From: Tubiluchus corallicola
Taxonomy: Eukaryota; Priapulida; Priapulimorpha; Priapulimorphida; Tubiluchidae
Direction: 5' to 3'
Length of the DNA: 64,000 nt
Assembly: GCA_030141605.1 (NCBI GenBank)
Contig: JAQGDQ010000314.1
Coordinates: 124,001-188,000, forward strand
The notes below the pieces were generated by a model. It ran no database searches. It was given only the letters and a program-made list of their open reading frames with translations, and was not told where the DNA came from. The translations under genes and the position numbers were made by a program. Shown piece after piece: positions 27,301-37,028 of the stretch; the stretch's first letter is position 1; the number at the start of each line of letters is the position of its first letter.

Positions 27301-30300
27301 GAAAGCATAATAAGGTAAGCTGTTTGTATGACCGATTAACTTCTAAGGCGACTGACTGACTGACTGACTGACTAATTTTAGCAGTGCACGTAGCTAAAAT
27401 GAACAGTTTATTTTGTTCTAGCACTTAGCTCTACACCTTCATTATGGATTCTAACAACTAAATTTTCTTCACATATTTTTCTCTAGGCTCATCTTAAAAC
27501 AGTCCGGTCATTAAGTGAAATAGCCAGCGATCTATCCAAAAGTGTTCGATCGTTGTCATCATCCACGTCTCTGGGTAACGTCAGTAACGCCAGTGACATT
27601 AGTGGTAGTGACACTTTGTCCCAGCGATTATTAACCGGAGGTGAGTTACAAAATGGGAATGAATGGCCGGATAGATGGTAAACATTTAACACTTGATGGT
27701 TTTGCTTACACTGTTTATTGCCAGATACACGTGTTTTGCATAGATAAATGTCCTTTGACACTATTAACTACATGTTACCAATAATTATACAGTAAGTTTA
27801 CATTTGATTTATATTCTGACAAATAATCTACGCTGTGGTTACTGTTTTTTTAGCAAGACCCAATTATTTTAAATGTTTTGCCTAACTGTTGCTGCAGGAC
27901 GTAGTGAAGTTAAATGAAGAATTAATGTATAACCTACATGTAATGTGTTATCTGTTTATGCAAAAACCCTGTATACTAGACAAATAACTGGTTTTTAATG
28001 AATAGCAATTGTTTTGATATAAATCTATACTTTAAAATGTAGTTTTTGTAAGATGCAGATTCCTTAAGTATGAAACTTCATGCCAGGAAAAACTATTAAT
28101 TCTGAATGTAGCGCAGTAATGGTGTTAAATGCATTTTGTAGAAAAACTAATTGTTTACATACCACTGATGTTGTTTTCACACTCATGTTTTGAAACTACT
28201 TTTTTACATTTTAGTGATAACAACTGATTACCAGTCAGAAGAATCTCTTGCTGCTCAACGGGAAATGTATTCGGCGCTAAAAGCAAGAAAGGAGGCTCTA
28301 GAAGAGAAGTTACAAAAGCGAATGGAGGAATTAAAAAAACTGTGCCTTCAAGAAGGGGTATGTTGTTGTGGTTTTTGGTGTCTGACAGGTTCAACCGTAT
28401 GCTGGTGAAGTAGAATGAATGAATGAATGAATGAAAAATTTGTTTGTATAGCGCACGGCACCATTTAAATCTCAGCATGCTGAACAATAAAAACCTTTAA
28501 AATTCATAAGATAAGTTAAAATTTAAAAAATTTAAAAAATTAATTCACAGTAAAAGGTACATTGCAAACAGATATATTTTAAGATGTCGTTTAAAGGAAT
28601 CTAACGAATTTGCAAAGCGCACAGCAATAGCTAAGCTATTCTATAGATATGGAGCACAGACAGAAGAAGCTTTTCATTACAGAATACTGTGTTTGGAACT
28701 GATTGTCAAGTAGTGTGTTTGTCAGTGTAGTGCAGACTTTAAAAAGCAAAATATATAATCGTGAAGCCCAGTGTCATAAGCGCATTGAACTAGTCACAAT
28801 TTGTTAATTAGTTCATCTAGGAAAGGAAAATGTGACAAATGATGCAGCTACAACAAAGACGACGGTAATTAAGCGATGTGTTAACGTTTTATATGTTTTC
28901 TAGGAATTAATAGGAGAGTTACCTCCAGAAACTCCCATTCTCCCCGGGGAAGATGTCCCTACTCTGCGAAGGAGGGTTGGTACTGCATTCAACATTGGCG
29001 ACATCATCAGCAGCAGGGATAACGCAAATGAGGTGAGTTTATTAGCAGTTTCGGCAAAACACCAAGAGACAAGTTCATTGTTTTCTTTAGCATTTTGAAT
29101 TGCTATAGTGTAAGCTTCTAAAATATTATGTTTGATTATTTCTGCATTCAGTATTATTATTTTCTAGTATTCTGTAGCTGTGGTTTCATAAGTACTCTTC
29201 AAGCTCCAAGAAATGAAAATAATTATGATAATAAATAAATTAATTGTTGTACTGAGTACAAAAAGTAAATTAAGATTTCATGTACGAGGTAATAGCTTCA
29301 CAAAAGTATGGCTGTATAAACTTTCTTGTATAAGTCATGCAAAACTACTACCTTAATAATTTAATGTTAAGTCCAAACTTGGTATAAAAAATAAAGAGTT
29401 GGACAATGCGGCAATTTTGAACACTCTAGCTACTACTTTAACAAGTTACTGGTAAGTCTAAGATTAATACAAAAAACAAAAAGAGTTCAACGATGCTGCA
29501 ATTTGAACACTCTAGCTTTGCTTGAAACTGTGAATATAGTGTTTAAATAAACGTTCTCTTTCTGACAGGATGATACATTCACCAGCCTCGAATGTGAAGT
29601 GGAAATACAAAGAAAAATCGTGTCGGCAGCTCAGCGTCTTTGCCAAGACCCAAATGCACCAAAGAGCGTCCGCAAGCAACGCAAACTCTCGTATCAGAAA
29701 TCTCATGCGCGGGTAAGTTAAATTCTCCTCAAATTGTAGGAAAGAATGATGTATTTTTGTGGATTGATGTTTATCGTTGGAATGCTGTAGGTTCATAATT
29801 GTGTTTATAATTTGCATATTCCGAGATATCGCTAGTAGACTTATTGACGCTTAATAATCAGAGGTACCGTTTTTAACTATACAGTCTATCAGTCTATCCT
29901 TCATCAAAAATAAGCTTCCACTCCTCTTGGAGCCAACATTAAATCCAAGAACACACAATATTGAACAAATACGGCAACAATTCTGTCACTAAACAAGGAG
30001 TTCAACTTTGGAATAACCTGCCATCAAATTTAAAACAAATCAAGTCTTTTGACGAATTCAAGTCAAAATTAAAAATACATACATTAAATCGTTTTAAAAA
30101 CCCAACATACGTAAACGATAATATACATTCATCCACAAATTTTATTTACCCACGTCCATTTTAAATTATATGTATATATTGTATATAGTCTATTATAATT
30201 TCCGTGTAATATTATAATATATATTTTGTTTTAAATTTTTGGCACAGTAGTTTTTAGTTTGCACTGGACGCATTTGCCTTTAACAGTTGTGTGAATTTTA

Positions 30301-33300
30301 TTCTAATGCTGCGACTTTTATGCTTTTATAGTTATGAATATCGATTTTTTATGGTAAAAAAAGATTATTATTATATATATATATATATATATAAGCAGCA
30401 AAACATATGTACAAGGCAGATAGTTCTTATTTTGCTATGTGACATTAATAATCTCATTTTCTCGTGTCTTTAACAGTTAAAGGAATTGGAAAACAAGTTA
30501 GCCGATTCAAAGAAAAAGTGTCTGACTTCAAGTCGATCAATGCCCGCCATGGGTTCAACCGGAGAGTTGGAAAGAGGTACTTGGCATGTTACTTTTCTAT
30601 ATTACAGTTAGTCCTCGCTTAACGATGCTAATGCTTTCCAGTAAAATGCGACGTTAAGCGAAACTTCGTTAAATGAAGCCAACAATTCCACAGAAAGTAA
30701 TGTAAACGAATTGAGATACGGTCCAAAGGCAAAAATCAATGTTGCTTAAATCATTTAAACTAAAGGTTTTATGAGTTTTACTCATGTTTCTACTGATTAA
30801 TTTCTTTCTGCTTCCTTGAAACAACCTATATATCTTACTTACCTAGCTAGTGGCTTCTCAGTTGTTAACGTTTAAGTCTAGGCAGAGGTTAAACAATAAA
30901 CACTGTAGTAGAATCAAAGCCAAGCCCTGGGGCGACCTTGGAAATTTTATGTAGTCTGGTTGCTTCAGCAATAGGTTGCAGGCAAAATTCCTTGCATAAA
31001 GTTTGCTCCCAGGTCTTTTTTGATACAAACGGCTAGCATTCAGTTGGGAAGCAAAAGTATACTTCTATAACAATTGCTCTATTTGCATTACTAGTGTGCT
31101 TTTAGAATGGAATAATGCAATAGGTGCTGTTTTAATGCATAAAATTATGTAAAACGTTGTTGATAAAATAAAAATTGGCTTCAAGCAAAGTCAAAAAATC
31201 GTTGTTAAAATGAAACGTCACTAAACCGGGAGTTGTTAAATGAGGACTTACTGTACATAGAAATATAATTTTGTATGTTGGCTAGTTGTTTTGTCACTGT
31301 AGGTAGAAACATGTTTAATGCAATTGATTTCGGTAGTCATACCCCTGCATTATGTGTTATCTGTGTCTTGCAAGGCTTAAATGCTTTCTTTGAACTCGTT
31401 TTTTAATTTATTTTTATCGATAAGTATTGATGAAAATAGTTTACATTGTTTCTATGAATTGTACATTTGAAATTCTTAGAACTTTAGCAACTATGATTAA
31501 AATCTAACTGTTTTTGTAATCCTTTTATTTTCTATATCATTTTTTATTATGGAATGATCTACCTCATTACAGAACCTAGTGAAGACAGCCTCCACCATAT
31601 TGACGATGGCGATGATGACGACATCAACGCGGGTGAAGAAATAGTAATAAATTTCCCAGCAGCGGTTGCTTCTCATTTACCAACTTCCCAGAATGCTCGT
31701 GACGAGCAGCAAGTGAAGATGCAGAATCTGTGGAATCGTCAGGTACAGCCATCTAGTGGCAATTCTAATCTTAATTCCAACTTTGCCAGTTACGTGTTTA
31801 CTACGTTTAGTTGCCAGCTATAATTGTATATTTTATTGCTACCATACAGTCAGTTTTGCATCAGAATTTATCTTACTGCAATACAGCAGTTGTTTCAGCA
31901 ACATTTCGCCGTTGCTATCTAAGAAATGAGTTTAAAAATTAAAAATTATTTTATAGCAAGAGATGCCACGCACTAACAAGATACCTCCGTCTTATCCGAC
32001 TTCTTCCAGTTCATCGATATCGTCAGCATCATCATCGGCTCCGGCACCAAAGTCATTACCGCCATCTTCAGCGAGCAGCCCCAGTAAGCACAACATCTCT
32101 CGCAACTCGAGTCCTAGTCCACACAGGTGTGGTTATGCTTTCATTAATTAAAATTTGTATTGTGTATTGATGTGTGGGGGGGGGGTAGCCGGTTTTTGCA
32201 TGTCTACATTGATTCAGGTAGACAAGCAGTTTTAAATAAAATTGTAATTGTTTATTTTTGTAATTCATGTAAATTGCCTAAAATGCTTTATGTTATGTTT
32301 ACAGTGTGTTAAATTTCATTTTAGTACTATGTACATACTAGTGTTGGTTGACAGGCAGTGACCTGTTTGAGGATTTAATAATCCCAAATAATGAAGCTTG
32401 TTGATCTTGCTATCATTGAAGCACAAATTTAATTTTGTTCTTCTCTTATTTAACAATTCTAGGTCTGGTAGCAATATGCCTGGATACAAGCCTAGTTCGG
32501 TGTACCAAACACAGCAGGCATACAGAAATCAGCAATACCCGACGTTCATCACTCGAGCTAGCAAACATGCAGCTGGTCCTCACATGTAAGTAGACTGTAG
32601 TTGCAGAATGACTCTATATGCTGTATGCATGTTATAGAATGCTATGTGATACACTGAAGCTTTCTTAGCACAGGTGGGCGGGTGCAGAAGGGAATTTCCT
32701 TGAGTGTCAGATAAAGTTATGATTTAGTTAAATTAGCAGTGCCTTCAGAAGTCCTCAAACATGGTAAAATATGTGTATGGATGGGGATTCCCTGACACCC
32801 CCTATCTAAGTGGTTTAGACTGCTGACCACTCCCCTTTCAGCTCAGCTTCACTCCTGGTTAGCAAAACACTGTAGGAAATGTGATTATTGCTGATGACAT
32901 TAGAAGTTAACATTGCAAGTTAAAAACACTAACACGAAACTGGATTTTGAAACTGTTTTCTTTGCAGCGTTGTTTCCTCTTGTTGACAAAATTTTTTGTC
33001 GGTCACTCAAATATTTGTCGTTTTTAGGGGTGGTGATAGTGAAGTTTCAGAGGTGGATCAAGGCACGTACAGAATTGAGGGGACAGCGCCGCCACACGTG
33101 GAGAGTGCTAGTGAACTGAAGACTCCTACGAATAGTGAAGAATTTTCTTACCCATCCCCACCCAAATCGTTACAGGTAATCATGCATATATCGTAGTTCT
33201 TGCTGTCACTGTCTTAAATGTCAAGCGTCGCCTTGTACCGTTGTTTTACTTTCTCCTGTTCTCTTAGCTTTAAGCTGTATGCGAAGCAAATGTATAACTA

Positions 33301-34977
33301 CATGTGCCAGTCTACAAACAGACTTCAGACCTTTGAGGTTAGGCATTGTTAGCTGAAGAGTTTTTCATTATTTTTTCTAGGTTGGGTACAGGCGCGGTCG
33401 CCGTGGCAACAATATTAGCTACAACAACTATGGCAGTCTGGAAAGAAACTATGCATTGCGTAATCGTAGCGACAAGATCAAGAAGGCTGCCGCAACAACA
33501 AATAAGCACTGGTACGAGACGTCACTCGACTCGTACACGACGACAAAAGTTGACAGTGAATGTCCCGCCCAAATGATGGGAAGTCCCCGCTCCATGAGGC
33601 GGCAAAACATCCATCAGTTAGTTCAACAATATAACAACATGGAGTTGGATCACTGTACACCGAAATACACCGATAGCCTTCCTCGACGGACCAAACAAAA
33701 TCGAAATGCATTAGAGCAACAGGACAGTCATGCGAGAAATCAAGAAAAGGACAACTTGAGAGATCGGAGTTTTGACTCGGATCATTACGGAAGTTCGCCA
33801 CGTGGCAGGAGTGTGGACTGTGAAATGCGCAATCATCTTCCTGGCGTGGAGACTGATGTGAACCGGTTCCAGATCGGTAGCCGGTTAGGTTACGGTGAGG
33901 TGGGCCATCGATTGCGGCTAAGTGGACGGTTTAACAGAGGCGATGGCGCGGAGACATCGGACAGTGGTTACCATAGTGAGCGGCTGGGAAAGAAGAGATC
34001 TGTGAGTGTGGATCCTCGTCACACTCACCCAGCAGGCATTGGTACTCCATCTGGTAATCAAGTTACCACGCCCACTCGCCTGATTTCTCCACGAAGCGAA
34101 AACTCACCATCTGAATCTCATAAGTTTCAGAATAGTCAAGAAAGTACAAAACCGTACGAGTTGTCAGACTTCTACAAGTACAGTTCTAAGGTGCGGCAGC
34201 AGACCAGCCGAGAAGGTCTCATCACGCCCGAATCGCCATCGAAAAGTTCCTCTAGCAACTCGTTGTCTAGTGGGCGTGGCAATCCAACTTCTCCTTATCA
34301 GACGAATAGAGGACAGCTTGGGACAGTTTCATCTCCTCTGAGTTCTCCGACCAAAGGGTATACCACCACTACAGTGCCTAGCTATAGTGCCATAAATCAT
34401 CACAAGGTGTCTTCTCCATCTTCGTCACATGACTTCGGAGACACTTTGCCGACATTGCATCCGCCTGTCGCTGTGCAGTATACACCTCCTAAGCCCATGA
34501 AGTGCAAAGCTGTCACTCCCGCATCCATGAACAATTCTAATAACAAGTAAGTGGTGCATCCTTGATCACACTTGTTTGATAAAAAATACACATTTTATAT
34601 CTTATTAAACAAATGGTGCAATCTTGATGCTACTAGGTCACTTACTCTATCTTTTTTGTAAGTTGTTTAGCTTATTGGTAATAAATAAATGCCGTAAGCA
34701 ATGCAATAATGGCGTTTTTAACCAAATGATGAGAACTTGGTAACAGGACTCGACCCTCCAAGAAACGAATTATTTTAAAGATAAAAACTTAAAATTTCAT
34801 GTCTTGGGTCTTTGCAGGAGTTTCAATGACTCTCTGATGTCTGACAAGTCGGCGTCCCGGGACCTCAGTTTCGGACAGTTCAATTCTGATCATCTTGCCG
34901 AAGCATTTAGCGAAGAAATGTTGGCTTGGTACGACGACCAGGAACCAGCGAAGCACAAAAAAGCTACTCTTGTATAA
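5095..34977 (+). CDS. FRMD4: FRMD4A/FRMD4B orthologue, FERM-domain scaffold, 21 coding exons
   Basis: Seen: coding exons at 5095-5220, 12577-12642, 18433-18527, 23612-23704, 24545-24629, 25355-25434, 25942-26025, 26312-26377, 26817-27038, 27173-27314, 27487-27640, 28215-28357, 28904-29032, 29569-29712, 30477-30576, 31573-31742, 31957-32126, 32463-32585, 33028-33175, 33381-34546 and 34818-34977. All introns are GT-AG with consistent phases; the sum is 3666 nt (1221 aa plus stop). Residues ~46-355 form the FERM domain, with FRMD4-type strings such as LKEKEYFG, LKEHPSL, PWWLGLSYKGI and SQHQFYLDRK. Residues ~405-560 are a basic coiled coil matching the cytohesin-binding (CUPID) segment. Residues ~577-1165 are low-complexity and Ser-rich. 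The end, TLV, is a class I PDZ ligand. Known: vertebrate FRMD4A/B link cytohesin Arf-GEFs and Par-3 to epithelial junctions. Inferred: a cortical polarity scaffold here too. The orthology is firm; whether A or B is not meaningful outside vertebrates. Confidence 0.95.
6501..6606. mobile_element. 106-bp inverted-repeat MITE
   Basis: Ends ACCGTATATACTCGCATATA (6501-) and its inverse at 6583-6606; 23 of 24 terminal bases pair. The left side has a second, partial GCATATAAGCCGACCC. The element lies between T/TA-rich flanks compatible with a TA target duplication. It sits in FRMD4 intron 1. The superfamily is not assigned. Confidence 0.8.
7260..7450. repeat. GAT/GGT trinucleotide microsatellites
   Basis: Two impure GAT-type runs (7260-7345 and 7398-7450) inside FRMD4 intron 1. 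The short open frame across them is simple-repeat translation. Confidence 0.85.
12042..12115 (+). repeat. 74-bp dispersed direct repeat, copy 1
   Basis: Starts CGCTAAATCCCCGCGCCCCA. It recurs at 14184-14257 in the same orientation with about three mismatches. Unusually GC-rich at its 5' end for this window. It lies directly before the TA/CA hairpin region. Confidence 0.85.
12150..12423. repeat. 28-bp perfect inverted repeat flanking TA/CA microsatellites
   Basis: Left arm 12150-12177 (GCTTCTCTTCTGAAGTCATT...) and right arm 12396-12423 are exact reverse complements, and imperfect pairing extends further inward. The enclosed 218 bp holds (TA)n at about 12256-12297 and (CA)n at about 12330-12384. 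Probably an inverted-repeat element that captured or expanded microsatellites. Confidence 0.8.
12577..12642 (+). CDS. FRMD4: FRMD4 coding exon 2 (residues 43-64, start of FERM F1)
   Basis: Acceptor TTTTTGCAG, donor CAA|GTAAGT, phase 0 at both ends. Encodes MTEGRRAQVVLLDERRLE then ILVQ, very close to the vertebrate FRMD4 start (MTEGR.CQV.LLDDRKLELLVQ). The exon begins exactly with ATG, so a shorter isoform starting here is possible. Confidence 0.95.
14184..14257 (+). repeat. 74-bp dispersed direct repeat, copy 2
   Basis: Second copy of the repeat at 12042-12115, about 96% identical, here without the inverted repeat and microsatellites next to it. Confidence 0.85.
17524..17590 (-). repeat. tRNA-like fragment
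   Basis: On the minus strand it reads GGAGTGGTAGCACC...CTGGTTCAAGTCCAG; the latter is a good tRNA B box (GGTTCAAGTCC). No closed acceptor stem is seen. In FRMD4 intron 2. Confidence 0.4.
18433..18527 (+). CDS. FRMD4: FRMD4 coding exon 3 (residues 65-96, FERM F1)
   Basis: Acceptor TTTTTCAG, donor GG|GTGAGT, ends in phase 2. Encodes PKLYAGELLDIV then SSHFNLKEKEYFGLAYTDE, the canonical FERM F1 helix and strand of FRMD4. Confidence 0.97.
19230..19312 (-). repeat. tRNA-like fragment
   Basis: On the minus strand it contains GTGGCTTAGATTTTGGACTG and later TTGAATTCGAGTCTAGTGGC, the spacing expected for degenerate A and B boxes. In FRMD4 intron 3. Weak. Confidence 0.35.
23612..23704 (+). CDS. FRMD4: FRMD4 coding exon 4 (residues 96-127, FERM F1)
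   Basis: Acceptor TTTGTAG, donor AG|GTAAAA. Encodes HYHWLQVDRRVLEHD followed by CCRKNGTLILHFAVR; the vertebrate counterpart has HDFPKKSGP here, so the CC pair is a local difference. Confidence 0.96.
24545..24629 (+). CDS. FRMD4: FRMD4 coding exon 5 (residues 127-155, F1/F2 junction)
   Basis: Acceptor TTTTGCAG, donor AAT|GTGAGT, ends in phase 0. Encodes RFFVESITRLRDSQTVELFY, then LQAKNLVFN, matching the RFYIESI...ELFFLNAK block of FRMD4. Confidence 0.96.
24785..24845 (+). repeat. 5S rRNA-like fragment (possible SINE3-type remnant)
   Basis: GTTAAGAGTTGGAAAATTCT then GTTAGGCACTTGGATGGGTG; the second part matches the 5S signature GGTTAGTACTTGGATGGGTGAC closely. It is truncated and sits in FRMD4 intron 5, so a working 5S gene is excluded. 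Confidence 0.45.
25143..25198 (+). repeat. 28-bp tandem duplication
   Basis: CATACTTTCTGGAGAATGCT... is present as two exact back-to-back 28-bp copies in FRMD4 intron 5. It looks recent because the copies are identical. Confidence 0.9.
25355..25434 (+). CDS. FRMD4: FRMD4 coding exon 6 (residues 156-182, FERM F2)
   Basis: Acceptor CTTTTGCAG, donor GA|GTATGT. Encodes GVVDTDTDTAFELAAHVLQ then ASYGDYT, the F2 helix that is LAS.ILQEAKGDF in vertebrates. Confidence 0.95.
25942..26025 (+). CDS. FRMD4: FRMD4 coding exon 7 (residues 182-210, FERM F2)
   Basis: Acceptor TTTGTCTAG, donor TG|GTATGT. Encodes DNLKKLPVLPTKTLKEHPSL, nearly identical to the vertebrate DLKKLPALPTQALKEHPSL. Confidence 0.96.
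26312..26377 (+). CDS. FRMD4: FRMD4 coding exon 8 (residues 210-232, FERM F2)
   Basis: Acceptor TTCTTGCAG, donor AA|GTATGC. Encodes CEEKVISTYKNLTGQTKGSA then IV; aligns with YCEDRVIEHYKKLNGQTRGQA. Confidence 0.95.
26817..27038 (+). CDS. FRMD4: FRMD4 coding exon 9 (residues 232-306, F2/F3)
   Basis: Acceptor CATTTCAG, donor CG|GTACGT. Encodes the most conserved FRMD4 block: YMTIVESLPTYGIHYYEVKD, GLPWWLGLSYKGICQYD, RKVFQWKQLENLYFRDKKFS and IEVHDPKR. This is the start of the PH-like F3 lobe. Confidence 0.98.
27173..27314 (+). CDS. FRMD4: FRMD4 coding exon 10 (residues 306-353, FERM F3)
   Basis: Acceptor TTCTGTAG, donor AAG|GTAAGC, ends in phase 0. Encodes KRTFGGSSVNVQIWFA and CIWSMAISQHQFYLDRKHNK, the F3 C-terminal helix that closes the FERM domain. 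Confidence 0.97.
27487..27640 (+). CDS. FRMD4: FRMD4 coding exon 11 (residues 354-405)
   Basis: Acceptor TTTCTCTAG, donor GGAG|GTGAGT, ends in phase 1. Encodes VRSLSEIASDLSKS (vertebrate ARSLSEIAIDLTET) and then a Ser-rich linker. Confidence 0.93.
28215..28357 (+). CDS. FRMD4: FRMD4 coding exon 12 (residues 405-452, coiled coil)
   Basis: Acceptor ACATTTTAG, donor GGG|GTATGT. Encodes MYSALKARKEALEEKLQKR, then MEELKKLCLQEG. This is the coiled-coil start of the FRMD4/INAVA cytohesin-binding segment; the vertebrate match is ALKSRQEALEETLRQRLEEL. Confidence 0.96.
28410..28560 (-). mobile_element. SINE/LINE 3' end with (ATTC)n tail
   Basis: On the minus strand it reads GTGCGCTATACAAACAAATT and then a run of ATTC units (28412-28435). 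A GCGCTATA(C/T)AAA end followed by a short tandem tail is the usual 3' end of several invertebrate SINE/LINE families. In FRMD4 intron 12. Confidence 0.5.
28904..29032 (+). CDS. FRMD4: FRMD4 coding exon 13 (residues 453-495)
   Basis: Acceptor GTTTTCTAG, donor GAG|GTGAGT. Encodes ELIGELPPETPILPGED and LRRRVGTAFNIGD, matching the FRMD4 block ELTGKLP...VRRRIGTAFKLD. Confidence 0.96.
29569..29712 (+). CDS. FRMD4: FRMD4 coding exon 14 (residues 496-543)
   Basis: Acceptor TCTGACAG, donor CGG|GTAAGT. Encodes LECEVEIQRKIVSAAQRLCQ, then DPNAPKSVRKQRKLSYQKS; aligns with LEREFAIQSQITEAARRLA and KKLKKQRKTSY of FRMD4. Confidence 0.95.
29900..30170 (+). pseudogene. Non-LTR retrotransposon ORF2 C-terminal remnant
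   Basis: The frame at 29961-30164 reads GVQLWNNLPSNLKQIKSFDE then FKSKLKIHTLNRF, the pattern (G..LWN.LP..IK.....FK..LK) at the C-terminus of LINE reverse-transcriptase proteins. Upstream sequence (SKNTQY) continues in another frame, so it is frameshifted and truncated. It lies in FRMD4 intron 14. Confidence 0.75.
30477..30576 (+). CDS. FRMD4: FRMD4 coding exon 15 (residues 544-577)
   Basis: Acceptor CTTTAACAG, donor AGAG|GTACTT, ends in phase 1. Encodes LKELENKLADSKKKCLTSSR, corresponding to LQEIENAINE in vertebrates, then a variable linker. Confidence 0.92.
30605..31253. mobile_element. pogo/Tigger-like nonautonomous element with TA duplication
   Basis: Left end CAGTTAGTCCTCGCTTAACG and right end whose reverse complement is CAGTAAGTCCTCATTTAAC. 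TA lies at 30603-30604 and 31254-31255. The inverted ends, TA target duplication and CAGT...GTCCTC termini fit the pogo/Tigger branch of Tc1/mariner. No transposase frame is left. Length 649 bp, in FRMD4 intron 15. Confidence 0.75.
31573..31742 (+). CDS. FRMD4: FRMD4 coding exon 16 (residues 577-633, acidic linker)
   Basis: Acceptor CATTACAG, donor CAG|GTACAG. Encodes an acidic stretch (HIDDGDDDDINAGEE) and then NARDEQQVKMQNLWNRQ. There is no clear homology; support comes from phase and splice sites. Confidence 0.85.
31957..32126 (+). CDS. FRMD4: FRMD4 coding exon 17 (residues 634-690, Ser/Pro-rich)
   Basis: Acceptor TTTTATAG, donor AG|GTGTGG (a weaker donor). Encodes a disordered Ser/Ala/Pro tract ending HNISRNSSPSPH. 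The phase fits both neighbours. Confidence 0.82.
32463..32585 (+). CDS. FRMD4: FRMD4 coding exon 18 (residues 690-731)
   Basis: Acceptor ACAATTCTAG, donor AT|GTAAGT. Encodes a Tyr/Gln-rich disordered segment (MPGYKPSSVYQTQQAYRNQQ). Phases fit. Confidence 0.85.
33028..33175 (+). CDS. FRMD4: FRMD4 coding exon 19 (residues 731-780)
   Basis: Acceptor GTTTTTAG, donor CAG|GTAATC. Encodes DSEVSEVDQGTYRIEG and SEEFSYPSPPKSLQ. Phases fit. Confidence 0.83.
33381..34546 (+). CDS. FRMD4: FRMD4 coding exon 20 (residues 781-1169, long disordered tail)
   Basis: Acceptor TTTTTTCTAG, donor AA|GTAAGT. A 1166-nt exon. It opens with a basic segment (VGYRRGRRGNN), then NKHWYETSLDSY, and continues as a Ser/Thr/Pro/Arg-rich disordered tail with KKRSVSVDP, a basophilic phosphosite type. 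Without the splice the frame would stop four bases after the donor, at 34548-34550. Confidence 0.93.
34818..34977 (+). CDS. FRMD4: FRMD4 terminal coding exon 21 (residues 1169-1221, PDZ ligand)
   Basis: Acceptor TCTTTGCAG. Encodes SASRDLSFGQFNSDHLAEAF, then SEEMLAWYDDQ, similar to the vertebrate SDELRQWYQ block near the FRMD4 C-terminus. It ends KKATLV before TAA (34975-34977). Thr at -2 and Val at 0 fit a class I PDZ-binding motif. Confidence 0.93.
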
Positions 34978-37028
34978 CAGAGATGGTCTTGTGTTTTTTC
35001 ACACAGCAAAGATGATCTTATATTTGTGTTTCTTGAAGCAGTCGGTTGTGCATTTATTTATTTTTTATAGCAAAGGTTTGCTGGTCGTTTTAGGTTGTAC
35101 TTCATCACTAGGACCAATTCTTTTAGAACCTAAGCATGTTAAGAAGTTTAGTGTCATTTGTGTGCCTACTGCTGCATCTGCATCATGGCTTTTGTTTTTT
35201 TTTGTGTCACGCTGCACAGCTCATGTAGTAACGCAGCATAGCTCTTGTCATTTCTGGAAAATCTTACTTTTTTGTTAGCAAGTATGTCATTTGACATTGA
35301 CATTAAATTACAGGCACTTTTTTCCTAATTCTATACTAAGCAGATTGCAGTAAAAATGGTGGGATTTATTGGATCCATTCACGATCACATAAAGAATAAT
35401 TGAGCATCCCGTTCTAATTTGGTTAAATCTCAATGTATGATTACTAATAATTGTACTGCAAACACGCTGGTTGATCGTGTTGTTTACTGTCTGCATTAAA
35501 TACTGCTCGTTATAGTATCTTAACTTTTTATATTAATATATAAATTGTAAATGTTCCAGATATTAGTTTAGTCTGTATAGCTTGTACATACAATTTTCTA
35601 TGTATCATTATATTATAATGGCCTTATGGTTTGTTAGGTTCTGTGAGTCTGATAAAGTATAAAGGAACCAGACAATTTGCTGGATTTTTAATTTTAGTAT
35701 TTGACTAAATATTGCAGTGTGTATAGTCACCAAGTGGGCAGCATTTTTTATAATTATTTTGTACAGCTGTATTTTTTGAAAAAAAGTTTGATATTGATTG
35801 AAACAGAAATTCTCGTGGATTTTGTAGTATTTGTCTTTTATCTGACCAAGTGGCTGAAGTTGCATTACAAAAAAATGTAAAGATTGATAGTAAGTGAACT
35901 CGACTATTCTGCTTCATGGATGGAAAATGAGACACTGAATTAGCAGCTAGAACAGTTTCCATGACCTATTAGTTATTATTCTCAGTTGCATTTTTATCGC
36001 TACTTTTTGAGAGATGCCCAAGATCTCTTATTAATGGTCCTTGAACACTGACAGTTTTCTTGTAAGTACTTATTTCTGCAGTTTCACATAGGCTTGTCTT
36101 TGACATCCCTAGCTGTAGAACACCTACACATAAATCCAGTTTTTCCCAATCAATAGCCTCTTTAACAGATATCTTTTTTCACTAGCAAACAGCAGAGAAA
36201 GTAATATCCGCTAGGGTTTAGTGTGAATTCTATGTACATCCATGTGTTCATGTCTTTGCTTTTTCACTGTAGCCCTTTACTATGAGTGGACATTGATGTT
36301 GCTGGGGTGATTTGTATTAAACAAACTGAAGAATTTGCTGTATTATTTATTATACCTCTCACTTGTATGGGCTTATATTGGGAGGCATTGGAGTTTACAA
36401 CTGTTATTGCGTAGGTACATGATTTCACTGCTTCCATCTATAACTTTTGTTCTTGTTGCTAAACAATCTACAAAATACACTCAAAAGTGTGCCAACGAAA
36501 AACCTTTATTTACAAAACATTGTTATTTACACAAAATGATGCGCAATGTAAACATGAGCAGAAGAGTTTAATGCAGTTTCAGACAGCATACCGGTTAGTC
36601 ATGGAAAAAGCTTAATACAAAATTTATCATTTATATCCGAGCAACAATGTGTTTTACGCTTGCTTTCTGTTTTGTGCATTTTAGGGGCGTCACAGCTGAA
36701 TAAGAAAGACCTAATGCTTTAACTTGATAGTTTACATTCCACATGACACAATCCATTAACAAAGAAACGCGTAATACAATTTGGTGCATCCTGTGACCTC
36801 TAGATTAGGCCTACATATTAAACAAAAATTGGAGACTATTTCATTATCAGTTTTTTTAATAATCATTATTTACTAGTAAAGATAATTTAAACAAATCTAT
36901 TCGTAATACACGTGTTTATTATCAAAAGTCGTACTAACTTGCACCCAGTTTGTAATCTTTCCCCAACAGGTAGCACCACTGTAAACTTCCTGAGACAGAT
37001 TCCTTGGCAACGAAAACTAATTTGTGGG
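34978..37028 (+). other. FRMD4 3' UTR and convergent intergenic interval
   Basis: No coding signal. ATTAAA-type poly(A) candidates for FRMD4 lie at about 35303 and 35494. TTTATT at 36915-36920 gives AATAAA on the minus strand for the glycine-rich gene coming the other way. The two genes are convergent; I cannot place the exact transcript ends. Confidence 0.45.

Noticed and set aside
33346-33801. Frames overlapping FRMD4 exon 20 (76 codons +, 107 codons -)
   Set aside because: Shadows of the 1166-nt coding exon, which has matching splice phases.
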